The notes beneath the pieces were generated by a model that saw only the letters and a program-made list of their open reading frames with translations, searched no databases and was not told the DNA's origin. A DNA stretch of 64,000 nt from Luidia sarsii (Eukaryota > Echinodermata > Asteroidea > Paxillosida > Luidiidae): contig OX465110.1 of assembly GCA_949987565.1 (NCBI GenBank), positions 1,150,233 through 1,214,232 of the forward strand, written 5' to 3'. The position numbers were made by a program, and so were the translations under genes. Below are positions 1 to 13,100 of the stretch, one piece after another; position 1 is the stretch's first letter, and every line of letters begins with the position of its first letter.

Positions 1-2104
1 AAAGAGAGAGATGGAGGAAGAGAGAGAGATAGCAGAAGGAGAGAGAAGGATGGAGATGGAACGAGAGCTGAAGCAGGGGCTCAGGAGAAATGAGCTACCA
101 AGGCCTCATCTGGACAAGAACTAGAAAGCCTCTGACTAACGAGGTGCTTTCGTCTCACTAGGATTTCAGCTTGACTGAGAAACACACGGCCCAATTGGGA
201 CGATGTTAAGTTCAGGTGGAGAGGGGGGGGGGTCTTGAGAGTTGATTGATAGTGTTTGGTTGAGTTCTGATCCTGTGACCTATCTAGGGTATTCTAGAGC
301 GGACCACAATAATGTCTGCCTCTGAAAGTGACGCAGTTCCCCTCAACCAATTCAGCTGACAGTAGGACACGCCTATGGAACCTGACAGAGCAAGAACATC
401 AGGACCACATACCGCAAAACAAACCGGGCCGATGCGTCTCACTCAAATCATTTCCGTCAATAAAGTTGGACGGGGCAAGGGCAATCTCCCAGGATGGAGG
501 TCCCTGCAACGCCAAACAAGCTCCTCAATTGACCGGGATTGGAAAGCATTCAAGATGATGAAAGTCGCACAGCACATTGATGACAGCTTCAATTCGATGA
601 AAAGAAGACAAATTTCTGATTTGGCGTCCGGACAAACCTCCAATCAAAGAAACAAACGAGCCAGAGAGGCGGGCACTCGCTCAAAACGACGCGGGTAGTC
701 GGGTCGCTCCACGCGATATCTCGACACAGAATCAGGCCAATATCGCCTCCTTGCCCTTAAAGAAACCGAGGAAAACGGCGAAGGGATCCAGCACACACAC
801 CCACACACCCACCCATACCTGCAGCAGGGCTGACCCCGAAATCCAACACCAGAGACACGGGACTATTGCCAGAAGCACCTCCAACAACCAGGCTACACAA
901 CTCAGCACAAAATACACGCTCCTTCCTGTTTCACATAAATAAACCCACCAAATGTCGATATCCAGCATCACACTCTCATCCACAATTTCATCCACTTTTC
1001 AACGAAAAGAAAAAAACCCTCCAGTGATTCACAATCATGGTTATTATTTGATTTCTGAATAACAAAATGACACACACAAATGTTTTGGTAACTGCATTGG
1101 TACCGTTCTGAGCTAGCTCAGGAGAAATTGCCAGCATTCCTATGCACCACATTCTCTTCCGACGGTTTTCATTTGGGATTGACCTTTTGGGAGTGAGTGG
1201 GTTTGAAAAACAAGGACAAGTGGAGAAATCAATATCGGTGTGGGTATTTATTCAGAAGCAAATCCCACCGGGGATTGAGGTAAATACACAGGCTAGCTCT
1301 TCCCTGGGGCCTCTAAGAAAATGGGGCACAATTAGAGGCCATTATTTAGGAACTAGCTTCTTCCTCAGACCCAAATTTGGTGGGCAGTTCTTTAAAAAAA
1401 AGGGAAATTATGAAAGGTTTCATTTACTTTCATGTACATTTTGTGGTTGTATGTGTATCTATTTTTGGATTAGTTCGTTTTTTATGGAGACCTGCCCATC
1501 AATTTGTGTGTGAAATTTTCCAATCATAGCAATTACATGCAATTTTAAACAATCCATTTGCCTTTGAAAGGTAAAAATACTCTGTCTTCTTATTTAAGAA
1601 AATATCATGCATATTCTGAAAATTCCGATGATTAAAATGCATGCATTTCCAGAACTTATTTTTTTGGTAAAAATTTTCAATTTAAAAATTAATTTCTGTT
1701 TACATATACATTTACACTTTGGGTTCTGGCCTGCCGAAATACATGGAGAGGAGAATATGAAGACATAATCAAACGGCCAAAATGCTCAATGTTCCATCTC
1801 CCATGCCTTCCTGAAACACCTGTGGAATATATTATATTACTGCACTGGTGTTTCAAAGGTTTATGGTGTGTTTGCTTCAGGAAGTGGACGTTAGAAAGAG
1901 GAAAATAATGGCCAACAAAGAAGACTAGGCCATGTAGGCACTAGGATGACCGAGAGCATTTGACCAAGGACCAATGATGCGTGTAACGTGGACTGTATCC
2001 CTTGAGATATGGAGAGGGGGAACCAGTGGCAATAATAGGCCAGCGATGTAATTATGGCACAGTCCAGTGACAATGGGTAGAGTCAACAGGGCGAATACAG
2101 CACC

Positions 2105-2220
2105 AAGAGGGATAGAGAGAGGGAGGAAGGGGAGGGGATGCAGGCAGGCAGGAAGTGAGGGAGGCAGGTAGGGAGGGAGGCAGGGAGGGAGGGAGGCAGG
2201 GAGGTGGAGGGAAGAAGGGA
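2105..2220. repeat. G-rich minisatellite (GGGAGGCA-like)
   Basis: Imperfect GGGAGGGAGGCA-type repeats on the plus strand, the same flavour as the 6190-7020 array. Confidence 0.85.
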
Positions 2221-5200
2221 GATACTGGGGAACAGTGCAAAGAGAAACCCAACTGAGACCAAACACTGGGCTGAGAACAGAGGCAGGCTGGCAGACCAAA
2301 CACAAAGGAAAGCATGGGAGTAAATTGGCAGGAAATGAATCACTTCATTTCTGAATGAGGAGAGAGAGAGGCGGGGGTGGGAGTATGATGATGCATAGAT
2401 AGAAGGCCCTGCTGAGATGCAGTGGGAGTACGGATGCTTCTCTCTGTGTGCCACACACACTCAGTGCCCTGCAGACACCTGTCACAGACGCAGCAATGCG
2501 GCTAGATTAATGTGCTGATGCAACAGGTGCGCATGTCTACGAGGGACAGGGCCCATCTCAGCCGCACAGAGAACAAGCAACTAACAACCGCATGTCCAGG
2601 GAGTTGAGGGACTGGGAACGGGGGAATGTTTGCCCGTAGCGGGCAATCTTTGGGGGTCACAGGTGGCCCATTCATTCCAGGCCGTGGGGGTACATGGCTG
2701 GTAGCAATAATCTCCTCTTGACTAATAAAGACGAACGTCAGCCTCAAAGGGTCCACGGTGGGACCTCATTATGAATTCTGCGAATAAGATCACTGTGCGG
2801 GACATATTGGGAAGTCGTCTTAATAATAGTCTAGGTATCACTTGTGATACTTGTTCACTCTTTCAATCACATCTCTCTCTTCCTTTATCAGTCTGAATAT
2901 TTGTCTATTCTTTTGTCTTTCCTTTTTTTTCAAATCTTATGCTATCATCTTTAAAAAATTTGTCCTACATTTTCATTTTTTGTCTACATTACAAGATGCA
3001 TTTTGTTCTCAACCAAACCTTCTACAAATCTACAAAACCTTCATCCCAAGGAAACCCCACACCTAAGAAGATGAAATTACTAAAGATCAAAGACAGTGGG
3101 CACGCACACAAATGAAATACGTGTCATTCTAGGCAGGTGAGCAGTATCTTTTCCGTTGTTCCTGTTTCTATTCCATTTCCAGCAGCCTTGGTCTTTGCAG
3201 GGATCTTCCCGCTCAGTGGCAGTCTCCCTTTTACCTTTGACTTTTTTTCTCACTGAGCTCTGAATGCCATCTTTAACCAGGGTGGGAGACGGAAGTGATT
3301 TGCAGGGCGAGGCTTTTACCGACGCTCACCCCAGTGGTCTCGCCTCGGACAACAGACAAATCCTTTCCTGTCCCTTTCCTCTTCCAGCTGGATCAACCTC
3401 ATCTCTACCCGAAGCCGAGCTCCCTCCACGCCTCAGCGAGATCTTATCGGCAAAAAGATTGTATTTCACTGCCCGGTCTAATACCCTCAGTCTGGTCAGG
3501 GTAAAATGCTCAGTCCTTCTTGTCCTTTTCCATAAAGATGATCCGATGCCTACAACGTGGAAGGATATTATTTCAACAAAGTCTCGCCGACGTTTATAAG
3601 TCCGGCCCTTCTTTTCCCATTAGCCGAGACAAGCCTGGCTCTTCTCCAAATAAAATTGGATCAGGGAGTCCTGGTAATATCCTGGCCGCCCGTCTCTCCG
3701 GGAGATTCTGACAGGTCGTTTGTTGTTCCAGAAACATTTAACGGCCTCATGCTTCCCTTCAGAGGAAAAAAAAAATCCCAAAAAACCAACAACAACATCG
3801 CAGGCCAACCTTCCCCCAGAATGCATGGCACTTCTCGGAATGGCTGGGCGTTATTTTCCTGAGGGCATCCACGCTCACGGCTTGTCCCTGCAGCGGTGTT
3901 TCCCACGGACGGCAGGAGTACGCAGGCCGCTGCGAGCCGTGCAGACGTTGGACAAACCCATCCATGCCCGCACTCCTAATTGAATCGCGATTCTCCCAGA
4001 CATAGTAATCAGGGACTTATTGGGACTATTACCACCAGCCCTGATTTCATTAAAAAGGCAAATGATGATATTACCAGTGAGGCATGAAGAGCAAGGAATG
4101 GAACCCGTACGGAGAAATTCTAGCGCACTCTTTTCATAAGCCGTCGCTTCAAAGGGACACGGAAAAGAATGGCGTAGGACATTTCTCAAACTAATGACAT
4201 TCTGAATTGCCTCATAACTCCGACCGTCAACCATCATCCCTGACTCATGCTTGACTCAGGGCTGAGAATACATCTTCCAAGTCATCAAATATGAATGCTC
4301 CACATTTATCAAAAGTGTCCAAAAAGACGGGGAGAAGTCTTCAATCTTCATTGCCATCAGTCCGGATGAGGAGGGTGTGGAATATTCTCCTGAATGACTA
4401 ATGACTTTCTCCTTTGCTCCATACATCAAAACCTGGGATTCGATTTCTGATATACAGTAGACTTTGGTGTGAAAGTAAATTTTTAAAAGTCTTACAGTAA
4501 AAAATGAATGCTTTACATAAACTCAAGGTACACGTAAAATCACAACAAGAAGTCTTGTGCCATGAATATTGAGCCAGGAAATTCTTTGTCCAATCAAAAA
4601 TAATTTGAATTATTCAGTCACAGCACACGGTCTGTCATGTGCCGCTACAGTAATGCCAGAGATGTCAGAAAATTATCATTTTGGGGTAGAAAAAGCCCAA
4701 ATAGGTATTCTCTGTTGATCTTCTGAAGCATAAAGGAAAAGTATCATGTCTGTTGATAGGAAGTGATATTCAAAACCTTTTACAAACTTTCCCTGTGGGT
4801 TGAGTGTCGCTTACTTGTTTCTGTTTTTGTATTTATCTAATTTGGGGTGGTTTTTTTTCTTTCTCCGTTGGTGAGGGAGATGGTTGACCGCAAAAGGCGA
4901 ATCCAATTTGGTCTCATTTAGAGCCAGCAGGTGCACATGGCAGCAGGTTAATAGCTGTAAACCCACGGTCCAGAGCTTAAACGCTGCGTGGGCCTGGAAT
5001 TAGGACAAGGAGAAGCCCCTGGCTGGCCTTCCTCCTCTCTGTCATAAACCAGACGTCATCCGACCCACACAGCCCACAGCCACGCAGGCCAAGCGTGCTT
5101 TCTACCGTTCCTAATTGGCTGGCCAGTGTTCTCTTCCAGCCAGCAAATTGGTTGTTCCTCTCGGTGTCCGGACGACGACGATGACGGCACAGCATCTGCG

Positions 5201-6189
5201 GAGATAGCTCTCCGGGTCCGGATGACTGATTGCGCCGATTTGTAAACAATCAGAATTGATGGACAGATGCTCTGCAACTGATACAACCATTCCTCGGCCT
5301 ACTCTCAATGTGTCTCATCCACATCAAACGCACTCCTTCGTCCCTATACTTCTGAATTCTGTGAAGCTTTGACTGTGAGGAGGATGTGACTTGTGGAGAC
5401 ACGAGGCAGGATCTATACGTTCACTTCTCAGGAAGGACAGGCTAGCTACTGCTTGATATGATGTGGCTATGGCTGTGACTACAGGTGACAAGGCATACAC
5501 TTGAACTTTGATATTAATAGCAACAGCAATCAACCCATCTAGCCACATCCACATCCACAGTCCTCACTAATATGGTCCCCCCCCAAAAAAAAGGCCATAA
5601 ATAACCAGTAAAGTATATGGCAAGGTGACACACAGACACAAAACATTTAAACAATCACAGACTTCTTGTCCATTCGTTCTCATCAGCTGATACAGAAAGA
5701 TTCATGGCGGCTGGAACCTTCATTTACAAGAATAAATGTGGTAGACCTGTCGTACTTCAAGAAAGTAAAAGACACTTAAGAAACTGTGATGCTCTTAGAT
5801 AACGTACACCTGTACAACACACTAAGGATAATCCTGGTAAACTTAGGATGGTAAGCTCTCCTGCATCAGCAATACACACTTTACATGCTTAGCACATTTT
5901 TCACACTAAGTTGGTCTTTTCATGAGAGAGAAAACAAAAAAGCTGACGACAATCGCCAAATTAACCCTCGTACTGTGAGCATTTGACTCGTCAGGCCTCA
6001 GCAATAGCTCCAGGCTCTCTCTGTGCAACCTCCAATTTCAAACAGTTGCTAGTTTCCTAAAAATAGAGGTGCTCCTCCACTCGACTCCTGGGAGAAAATT
6101 GCCGTGCCCTCTCAAGGGTGAAATTGGCCAACTGCCATCCCAAATGCAATCCTGCTTAAATTCCTTAAGAGACTCTTAGGATGAGATAG

Positions 6190-7020
6190 AGTGAGATAGA
6201 GTGAGAGAGAGAGAGAGAGGAGGGAGGGAGGGGGAAGAGGTAAGAGGTAGGGAGGAGGGAGGGAGGAAGAGGGAAGAGGTAGGGAGAAGGGAGGGAGGAG
6301 GCAGGCAGGAGGCAGGGAGAAGGCAGGGAGGAGGCAGGGAAGGAGGCAGGGAAACAGGGAGGGGGGCAGGAAAGGAGGCAGGGAGGGAGGCAGGGAGGGA
6401 GGCAGGGAGGCAGGCAGGGAGGCAGGCAGGGAGGGAGGCGGGGAGGGAGGCAGGGAGGCAGGGAGGTGGGGAGGGAGGCAGGGAGGGAGGCAGGGAGGGA
6501 GGCAGGGAGGGAGGGAGGGAGGGAGGGAGGGAGGGAGGTGGGGAGGGAGGCAGGGAGGCAGGGAGGGAGGGAGGGAGGGAGGGAGGCAGGCAGGGATACA
6601 GGGAGGGAGGCAGGGAGGCAGGGAGGCAGGGAGGGGGGCAGGGATACAGGGAGATAGTGAGGGATACAGGGAGGGAGGCAGAGGGCAGGGAGGGAGGCAG
6701 GGACACAGGGAGACAGTGAGGGAGACAGTGAGGGAGACAGGGAGGGAGGCAGGGAGGGAGGCAGGGATACAGGGAGACAGTGAGGGATACAGGGAGGGAG
6801 GCAGGGAGGCAGGGAGGGAGGCAGGGATACAGGGAGACAGTGAGGGAGACAGTGAGGGAGACAGGGAGGGAGGCAGGGAGGGAGGCAGGGAGGGAGGCAG
6901 GGAGGGAGGCAGAGAGGGAGGCAGGGAGGGAGGCAGGGAGGGAGGCAGGGAGGGAGGGAGGCAGGGAGGCAGGGAGGCAGGCAGGGAGGGAGGCAGGAAG
7001 GGAGGGAGACAGGGAGGAGA
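6190..7020. repeat. Large GGGAGGGAGGCA minisatellite abutting the exon 40 donor
   Basis: About 830 bases of GGGAGGGAGGCAG-type repeats with GGGATACA and GGGAGACAGTGA variants in the middle. In the transcript it is a long C/T-rich tract starting right after the exon 40 splice donor. The long open frames in it on both strands are repeat artefacts. Confidence 0.95.
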
Positions 7021-7031
7021 ATTGGACTTAC

Positions 7032-7155
7032 CAAGACTGGGTCTGTTTCTTGTGCGAGTTTTCAGAGCTTCATCACCCGGGGCGGAGCCTGCGTGGTTCT
7101 TAAGAAGGGCCTTCAGTTTGGCATCCTCCTCCTTGTCCTGACTAAGGGTCAGATT
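7032..7155 (-). CDS. FHOD: FHOD exon 40, C-terminal tail before the DAD
   Basis: A 124-nt exon encoding [20 protein letters not shown] and [14 protein letters not shown], comparable to the region between FH2 and the DAD in FHOD3 (LGVRTRSRASR). Acceptor TTTTTCAG, donor GTAAGT, phase 0 in and 1 out. A large CT-rich minisatellite begins within about 12 bases of its donor. The next exon, which should carry the DAD, was not found. Confidence 0.88.
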
Positions 7156-10100
7156 CTGAAAAACAAAACAAAAACAATTAAATTAAAAGATCTTAAACAT
7201 CTAGAGTGCCAGACATCTCGAACCAAGCAAAGCCAAGGCAGAATCAAATGACAAACAAGTATCAATAGATTACAATGATCATCCATCAATTTCAAAATCA
7301 CATATCTCTGAGATACGGTTGGGCGATTACAAATTTGTCAAGAATTTCCATTAGAAATAAACAAGAGTCTAACTCGTGCCTCATCCCAGTCAAATCTTGC
7401 AAAAAGATTTCCACCAATAAAAAGAAAGATACATTAAGTGATCACAAAATTATTGCTAAATTGGCTCTTGACTAAGATGACTTTAGTCATACAAATAGGG
7501 TCCTGATGTTTGACCTTTCTCAAATAAGGCAAAATAAGCCACAAAGCAAGGAAGGTAAATAAAAACAATGACACAAATAATATAAAAGCCAAACTAAAAA
7601 CAAAAAACTGACTGAGAACTTGAAAACAATTTTGATTTTTTTTTTGACTAGACAGGGACTTGAACCTGAGACCTCTGGTTTGCATACCAGTGCTGGTAAC
7701 TGAGAATTAAGTCACTGAGAATTAGGAATGTAGCGGCAAGACAGTTTGAGAAACTGTCACGGTGTACTCTCCCCACCCCCCGGCCTGATGTAGTTGTTTT
7801 TGCTCCAATAGAGGGTCATCGCTGAACCAATATGACCCAATAAATGGATGGCCAACATTTCTCGGATCAGTAACTCGGCCAAACACAGACCATCCACGGC
7901 ACACATCTAATTGCCTCCACACGCCACTTCAGCACAGCTGTTCTGCGGAAAAATAGCGCCCAGGTAAATTTCCCGTCGCGCTTTATACTAATCAAAAACA
8001 GCTGGGAACCGGCGCTTACATGTTACACGTCAGGCGCAATTTTGGCTGGTCACTGGACTCAAGGTGGCGTTAAACAGACAGTGTAATATTTCATACACAC
8101 AGCTCTGCTTAAATATACATCTACACTGCTGTTCAAGACCAACACAATTGTGAAGCATGACATTTTTTAGCTCTGTCAATTCAACCTGCAAGCTCAATGT
8201 TTTCAACTTTGCTCATGTCTAACCCTTTCCCTTTCTTTTATCTCCATGTTGCTCGCGAAGCCAAATTCTGTTTAACAATTCCCCCACAAGGTGTCTTGAG
8301 GAAGTTTGGCCCGAGGGGTTTGAGAGACCGGTCGTTGGTGTCTAAGTGAATTGTGGCGGGCCGGCCTACGTACCTCCGTGATCATCTTGCCTCTAGTCAT
8401 GGCACGCTTGCGATGGTTGGCCTTCTTGCGCTCCTGCTCAAGCACCCGTTCCCGTGTGGTACGATACTCCAGGGCAAACTCGCTAATTATCTTACAGAAC
8501 TCCGTAATCTTCAGCTCCCTGGCTGCTGAGGCAGTCATACCCAGGAAGAGGAGGAGTTGATTAAACCTTTGGGTGGTTGGGTGATTGTTTCATTGGGAGA
8601 GGGGAGGAAGAGGAGAAAACAAAGTCAGTGATACAGAAATATTACAAACTACTTTACTCCCTTCTGTCTTAGAGACAGCTCCTGCTAGGATCAAAATGTC
8701 CGGCCTTCTAATTTTTGATAAACTGCTTACTACATGTAACTTGAACCACCCAAATTGCAAGACTCTACAATTTAGAAGGCTTGACATTTTGCTCCGGGGC
8801 AGAATGGTCCTACGTGGATCAAAATGTCATGCCCAATAATTAATATGAGTTTCAAGTGAAGAATAAATTATGATTAGCATGTGTACAAAATACAATACAG
8901 GAACATTGGTAAAAATAATCATAAATTTAATTTAATAATAACGTTCACTTGCTGAATGTAATGCCCTCTTTACAAAAAATCAAACTAAAAATGCAAATGA
9001 TTGATATCGATAATTCATTAATTCAAAATGAATTCTAAATTTGTAGACTGCATCAGGATTCTTCTGCTCATTGAGATAATTTTTCTGGTAGAATTTGTTG
9101 TTCTTTTTATCTCAACTTGGATCGTCTCAACTTGGCCTGAATTCTAACCACAAGATACTGCAGCATTGCAAGGGTCTGGATGGGATGTGGGACAGAGTCC
9201 CGACCCTAGCGTGGGCGTACGGCCCTGGAAAATGACAGTTGCGCCCAGTGGAACGTCCTCCAGCGAAACATGTTTGGGGCTAGCACACCGACCAGACAGG
9301 ACATGGCTGATCAGATTGTGGACCAGATGGGGCTCCGGGTCACATTGCTTGGCTTTGTTTGAAGGAGGGAGGGGAGGGGAAGACAGGGTGGTGGTGGGGA
9401 CTGGGGAGGTTCCTTATGAAGACAGCCGTGATAGGTTCAACAACTGGATGCAGGCACATCGTTGGCGTCGGTGTGCTTGACAAAAGGCCAACTGACTAAG
9501 GCCCGCCTTATCCTCCGAGCCATGAAAGCGATCTCCCAATTCCCACTATTTGCCTTGCTGTCTCTCTATCCCTTACCCAAAGGTGAGAGGGGCAATGTAC
9601 AGGAGGAACAAGTTGTAATTGTAGAATAGACTAGGGGCAGTTGTGGTGGGTTACATTATTCAAGCCCTACCATTCAACTGCAGTGAGGGATATCGCTACC
9701 AACATGAGTTACATCATTCTAATCCCATGGCCTTATCAAAACATAATTTGATCCTTCAGACAAACCAATGCAAGGCCAGAGATTGAGTCTAATATGCAGG
9801 AAATCCTTCCACATAAATGTATTGAAACAGGGACAAACAGACAAAGGAAATAATGGAAAAACTGAATAAAATAATTTGAACATATTTTGAAAAATGGCAA
9901 AGAAAACTTATACTGGAGCAGGAGTTGAATCCGAGACCTCTGGTTTTGTGTACTAGTGCTCTTACCATCTGAGCTATCCAGCCCTTAGATGGCAGCCTTC
10001 CCAAATACTAAACTAGTCTTTGCCCCCATCCAAAAATAAAACTTAAATATCATCAGCATGAAGGTTTTTCACTGATTTCATAACAACAACAAAATACATA

Positions 10101-13100
10101 TACATAGACCAATGATATAACTGCAGGATGAATTCTCATAAGTTGGATTTTAAAATTGCCTTTGTAAAGCATCTACTGGTAATTTGAAAGTTGATGACCC
10201 TTGGAATAATGGACCAAATCTTAGACTCATTTTGACCTCATAACGACACCCCTCATCAAAATATTTTCAAATACATGGTTATAAGCTTAATAAAAAAAAA
10301 CCTGTGACAAATTGCTGCAAAAGTAAGTACAGTAAGTTGATGAATACAAATGGGACTCACCTATTTAAGACTCTCCGATGAACTATCTTCAGGACTATTA
10401 TTCTCTGAGCACAGTCTGCCAGAAAATCTTGAAGTCTGCAAGAAAAGGACAAAAGTGTGACCAATGTGATATTAGACAGAAATGATTAAATAAAAGAATG
10501 CATCAGACTGCTCACTGTCTAAAATGACCAAAATATAAAAAAAAAATAAGAGACATTCTGCCTTTGAGAAAGGCTGGCCAGAATCTGTATACATGTCTGG
10601 CACTCTTAATGTCTGTACAGAAATTCAAATACTGAATAGAGGACTCGTGCTACATTACATGCAGTGTGTACCTCTTTACTTTGATACAATATTTCAAAAA
10701 CAACATGCTGATTGATTTATATAACTGGTCAACTGTTTTTTTTGTTCGATAAACTGTCGCACCGCTGTGAGTACAAATGTAATTCCATACTGCAGACTTT
10801 TTTTTCTTTAATCTTAAAAGTAAAATAAACGCACATGGGCTTCAGTTGGCCAAACGTTTGCCCAAAATAGACTAAAGGGAGTTTAATTTCAATGGAAGTT
10901 GTGACTCAAGCTGTAACACAAGTCCCCTGAGGCCAGTGAATATCAATGGAGTGACAGACAGGTGGCCTTCCAGTGAAATCAATCAGATTTATTTGTGATT
11001 TTATTTCCCCTTGTTCTTTCTAGTTTTATTCTGACCATTTCTATATCTTTACACAAACGAAGGCAATAAAACCAATTGGGAAATTGTCAACAATATATCT
11101 AAAAATAGCAAAGACAAATTGACTGGACCAGGACTTGAACCTACATGTAGGCCTCAGTCTTAATACTCCCGCACCTCAGATATCCACTTAAAAGATTGCG
11201 GCCTTACAGAATAGTCAACTACCAAATTTGTCAATTACCAAAATTGTCAACTACCAAAATTGTCAACTACCAAATTTGTCAACTACTAAAATTGTCAACT
11301 ACCAAATTTGTCAACTACCAAATTTGTCAACTACTAAATTTGTCAACTACCAAATTTGTCAACTACCAAATTTGTCAACTACCAAATTTGTCAACTACCA
11401 AATTTGTCAACTACCAAATTTGTCAACTACCAAATTTGTCAACTACCAAATTTGTCAACTACCAAATTTGTCAACTACCAAATTTGTCAACTATCAAATT
11501 TGTCAACAACAAATTCATCAAAAATCAAATTCATCAACTATCAAATTCGTCAACTACCAAATTTGTCAGCTACCAAATTTGTCAACTACACAAATTTGTC
11601 AGGATGCATGGTCAGAAGATCATTCAAAATAAAAGACACATTTACGGCCAATAGAGGAAAACAGTAGGATATGATAATCATAAATGGATTGAAAAAAAGG
11701 GCTTTGTACTCTTCCTTGATACAGAGCCAACGCCAAAAGCCAATTAGTTACAGATGACCTACAGATGCCTCTCACAAAGGAAGGACCCCATTCTTATCCA
11801 AACGTGGCCTAACGCACGACCTACTCACCAAGCAAAATGCTTGCTTCCTGTCTTTAATCTAAAACTCTACGCACCGGTAAACATCGCCTGATGTGGATCC
11901 ATCAATAATACCTCAATGTGATGTCTTACAGCTCAATGGTTGCCATGACGCTGCATCTGGGGGATGCAACTGGTGCCTTAGATGGGTGCATTGTTGCGTG
12001 CTTTGATTCGGGCTACATTAAGTTGGTCAGGCAGGGAACCGTGCAACACAGACAAGTCATGTGGACAACCACATTATCGTATGACACACTGTACACAAGC
12101 TGACTGCATCCTATTGATGTATGGCTGTTCAAACAAGAAGGCTATGAATACATAGTGTTGCAATAACTCTAGTTTTTGTGTCCAATTTCACAAATGAAAA
12201 AAAAACCCAATGAGAATTCAAATGTAAGCCTAAGGATCAACAAAGCAGAACTCCATCACCTGAGCTATCCAGCCCTTAGGTGATGGGGAAGAGCCTGCAA
12301 AGATAATCAATGTTAGGAAGGAAGAAACCTTTTCAAAGATGTAGACAGGAGTGGTTGAAATGTTCTGCTTACTTGTTCTTGAGCGTCGAGTGACTGTCGT
12401 GTTTGTTGATTACGCGTAGATTATCCCATGATGCTTTGCACTGCTCCTCCATCTTTTGAAGGTTTGTATCCAGAACCTCAAAGTCGACCTAGACGGATGA
12501 CAATGTTATCCTTAGCATCATCATTTCAGATCTAGCCACGGCACTTTCAAAAAGGATCATGTAGCAATGAACAAGACAACATATAATTTTAGATATCACG
12601 CAACAATCTGACCAATCAGATGACACTAAGCCAAACACATGACTATGAAACCAATCACATGACACTATGCAACCGATCACATGACAATATGCAACCAATC
12701 ACATGACACAATGGCTACTCACATGACTAAGCAAACCAATCACAAGACAATTAGGCAGTCACATGACTATATAAACCAATCCAGTGACATTCTGATTAAT
12801 CAGCAAAAAATAGATCAGTTCAAACTTATCCAATCCGTAAACTAAGTTTGATTTTGACAAATCTTGGCAGATGAGGGCGCTATTCAACTTAACAAAGGCA
12901 CTTGAGGATTCCAATCTTAAAAATATTTCTTACAGCAGTTTTTATGGGGGTCTTTAGGCATCCAGGTGTAGAAGAAAGGTACCTATGTCTGTAGTGCACA
13001 TACACAGTATTTGTCATTGTTTTGTCGTTGCTTTACCTCAAAGTAAGCACTATGAAGGCATCACTGTCTACTCCAGGACCATCGACATGAACTCACTATG

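Larger units (their letters stand above)
1..7031. other. FHOD: Intronic or 3' sequence downstream of exon 40
   Basis: No convincing exon was found on either strand. I looked for the DAD and its basic RKSLRRTLK-like tail and did not see them. It holds a G-rich minisatellite at 2105-2220, the long array at 6190-7020, and otherwise unremarkable AT-leaning sequence. Short open frames here have no recognisable similarity. Confidence 0.6.

Noticed and set aside
3875..4237. Minus-strand open frame of 120 codons that might be a downstream exon
   Set aside because: The peptide has no similarity to the FHOD C-terminus and suitable splice sites in phase were not seen.
6165..7141. Long open frames (up to 289 codons, Pro/Leu/Ser- or Gly/Arg/Glu-rich) on both strands
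   Set aside because: They are translations of the GGGAGGGAGGCA minisatellite. The low-complexity sequence has no domain and open frames occur on opposite strands at once.
11196..11667. Three overlapping plus-strand frames of 103-152 codons
   Set aside because: They are translations of the 16-bp repeat in three frames. No start context or domain is seen.
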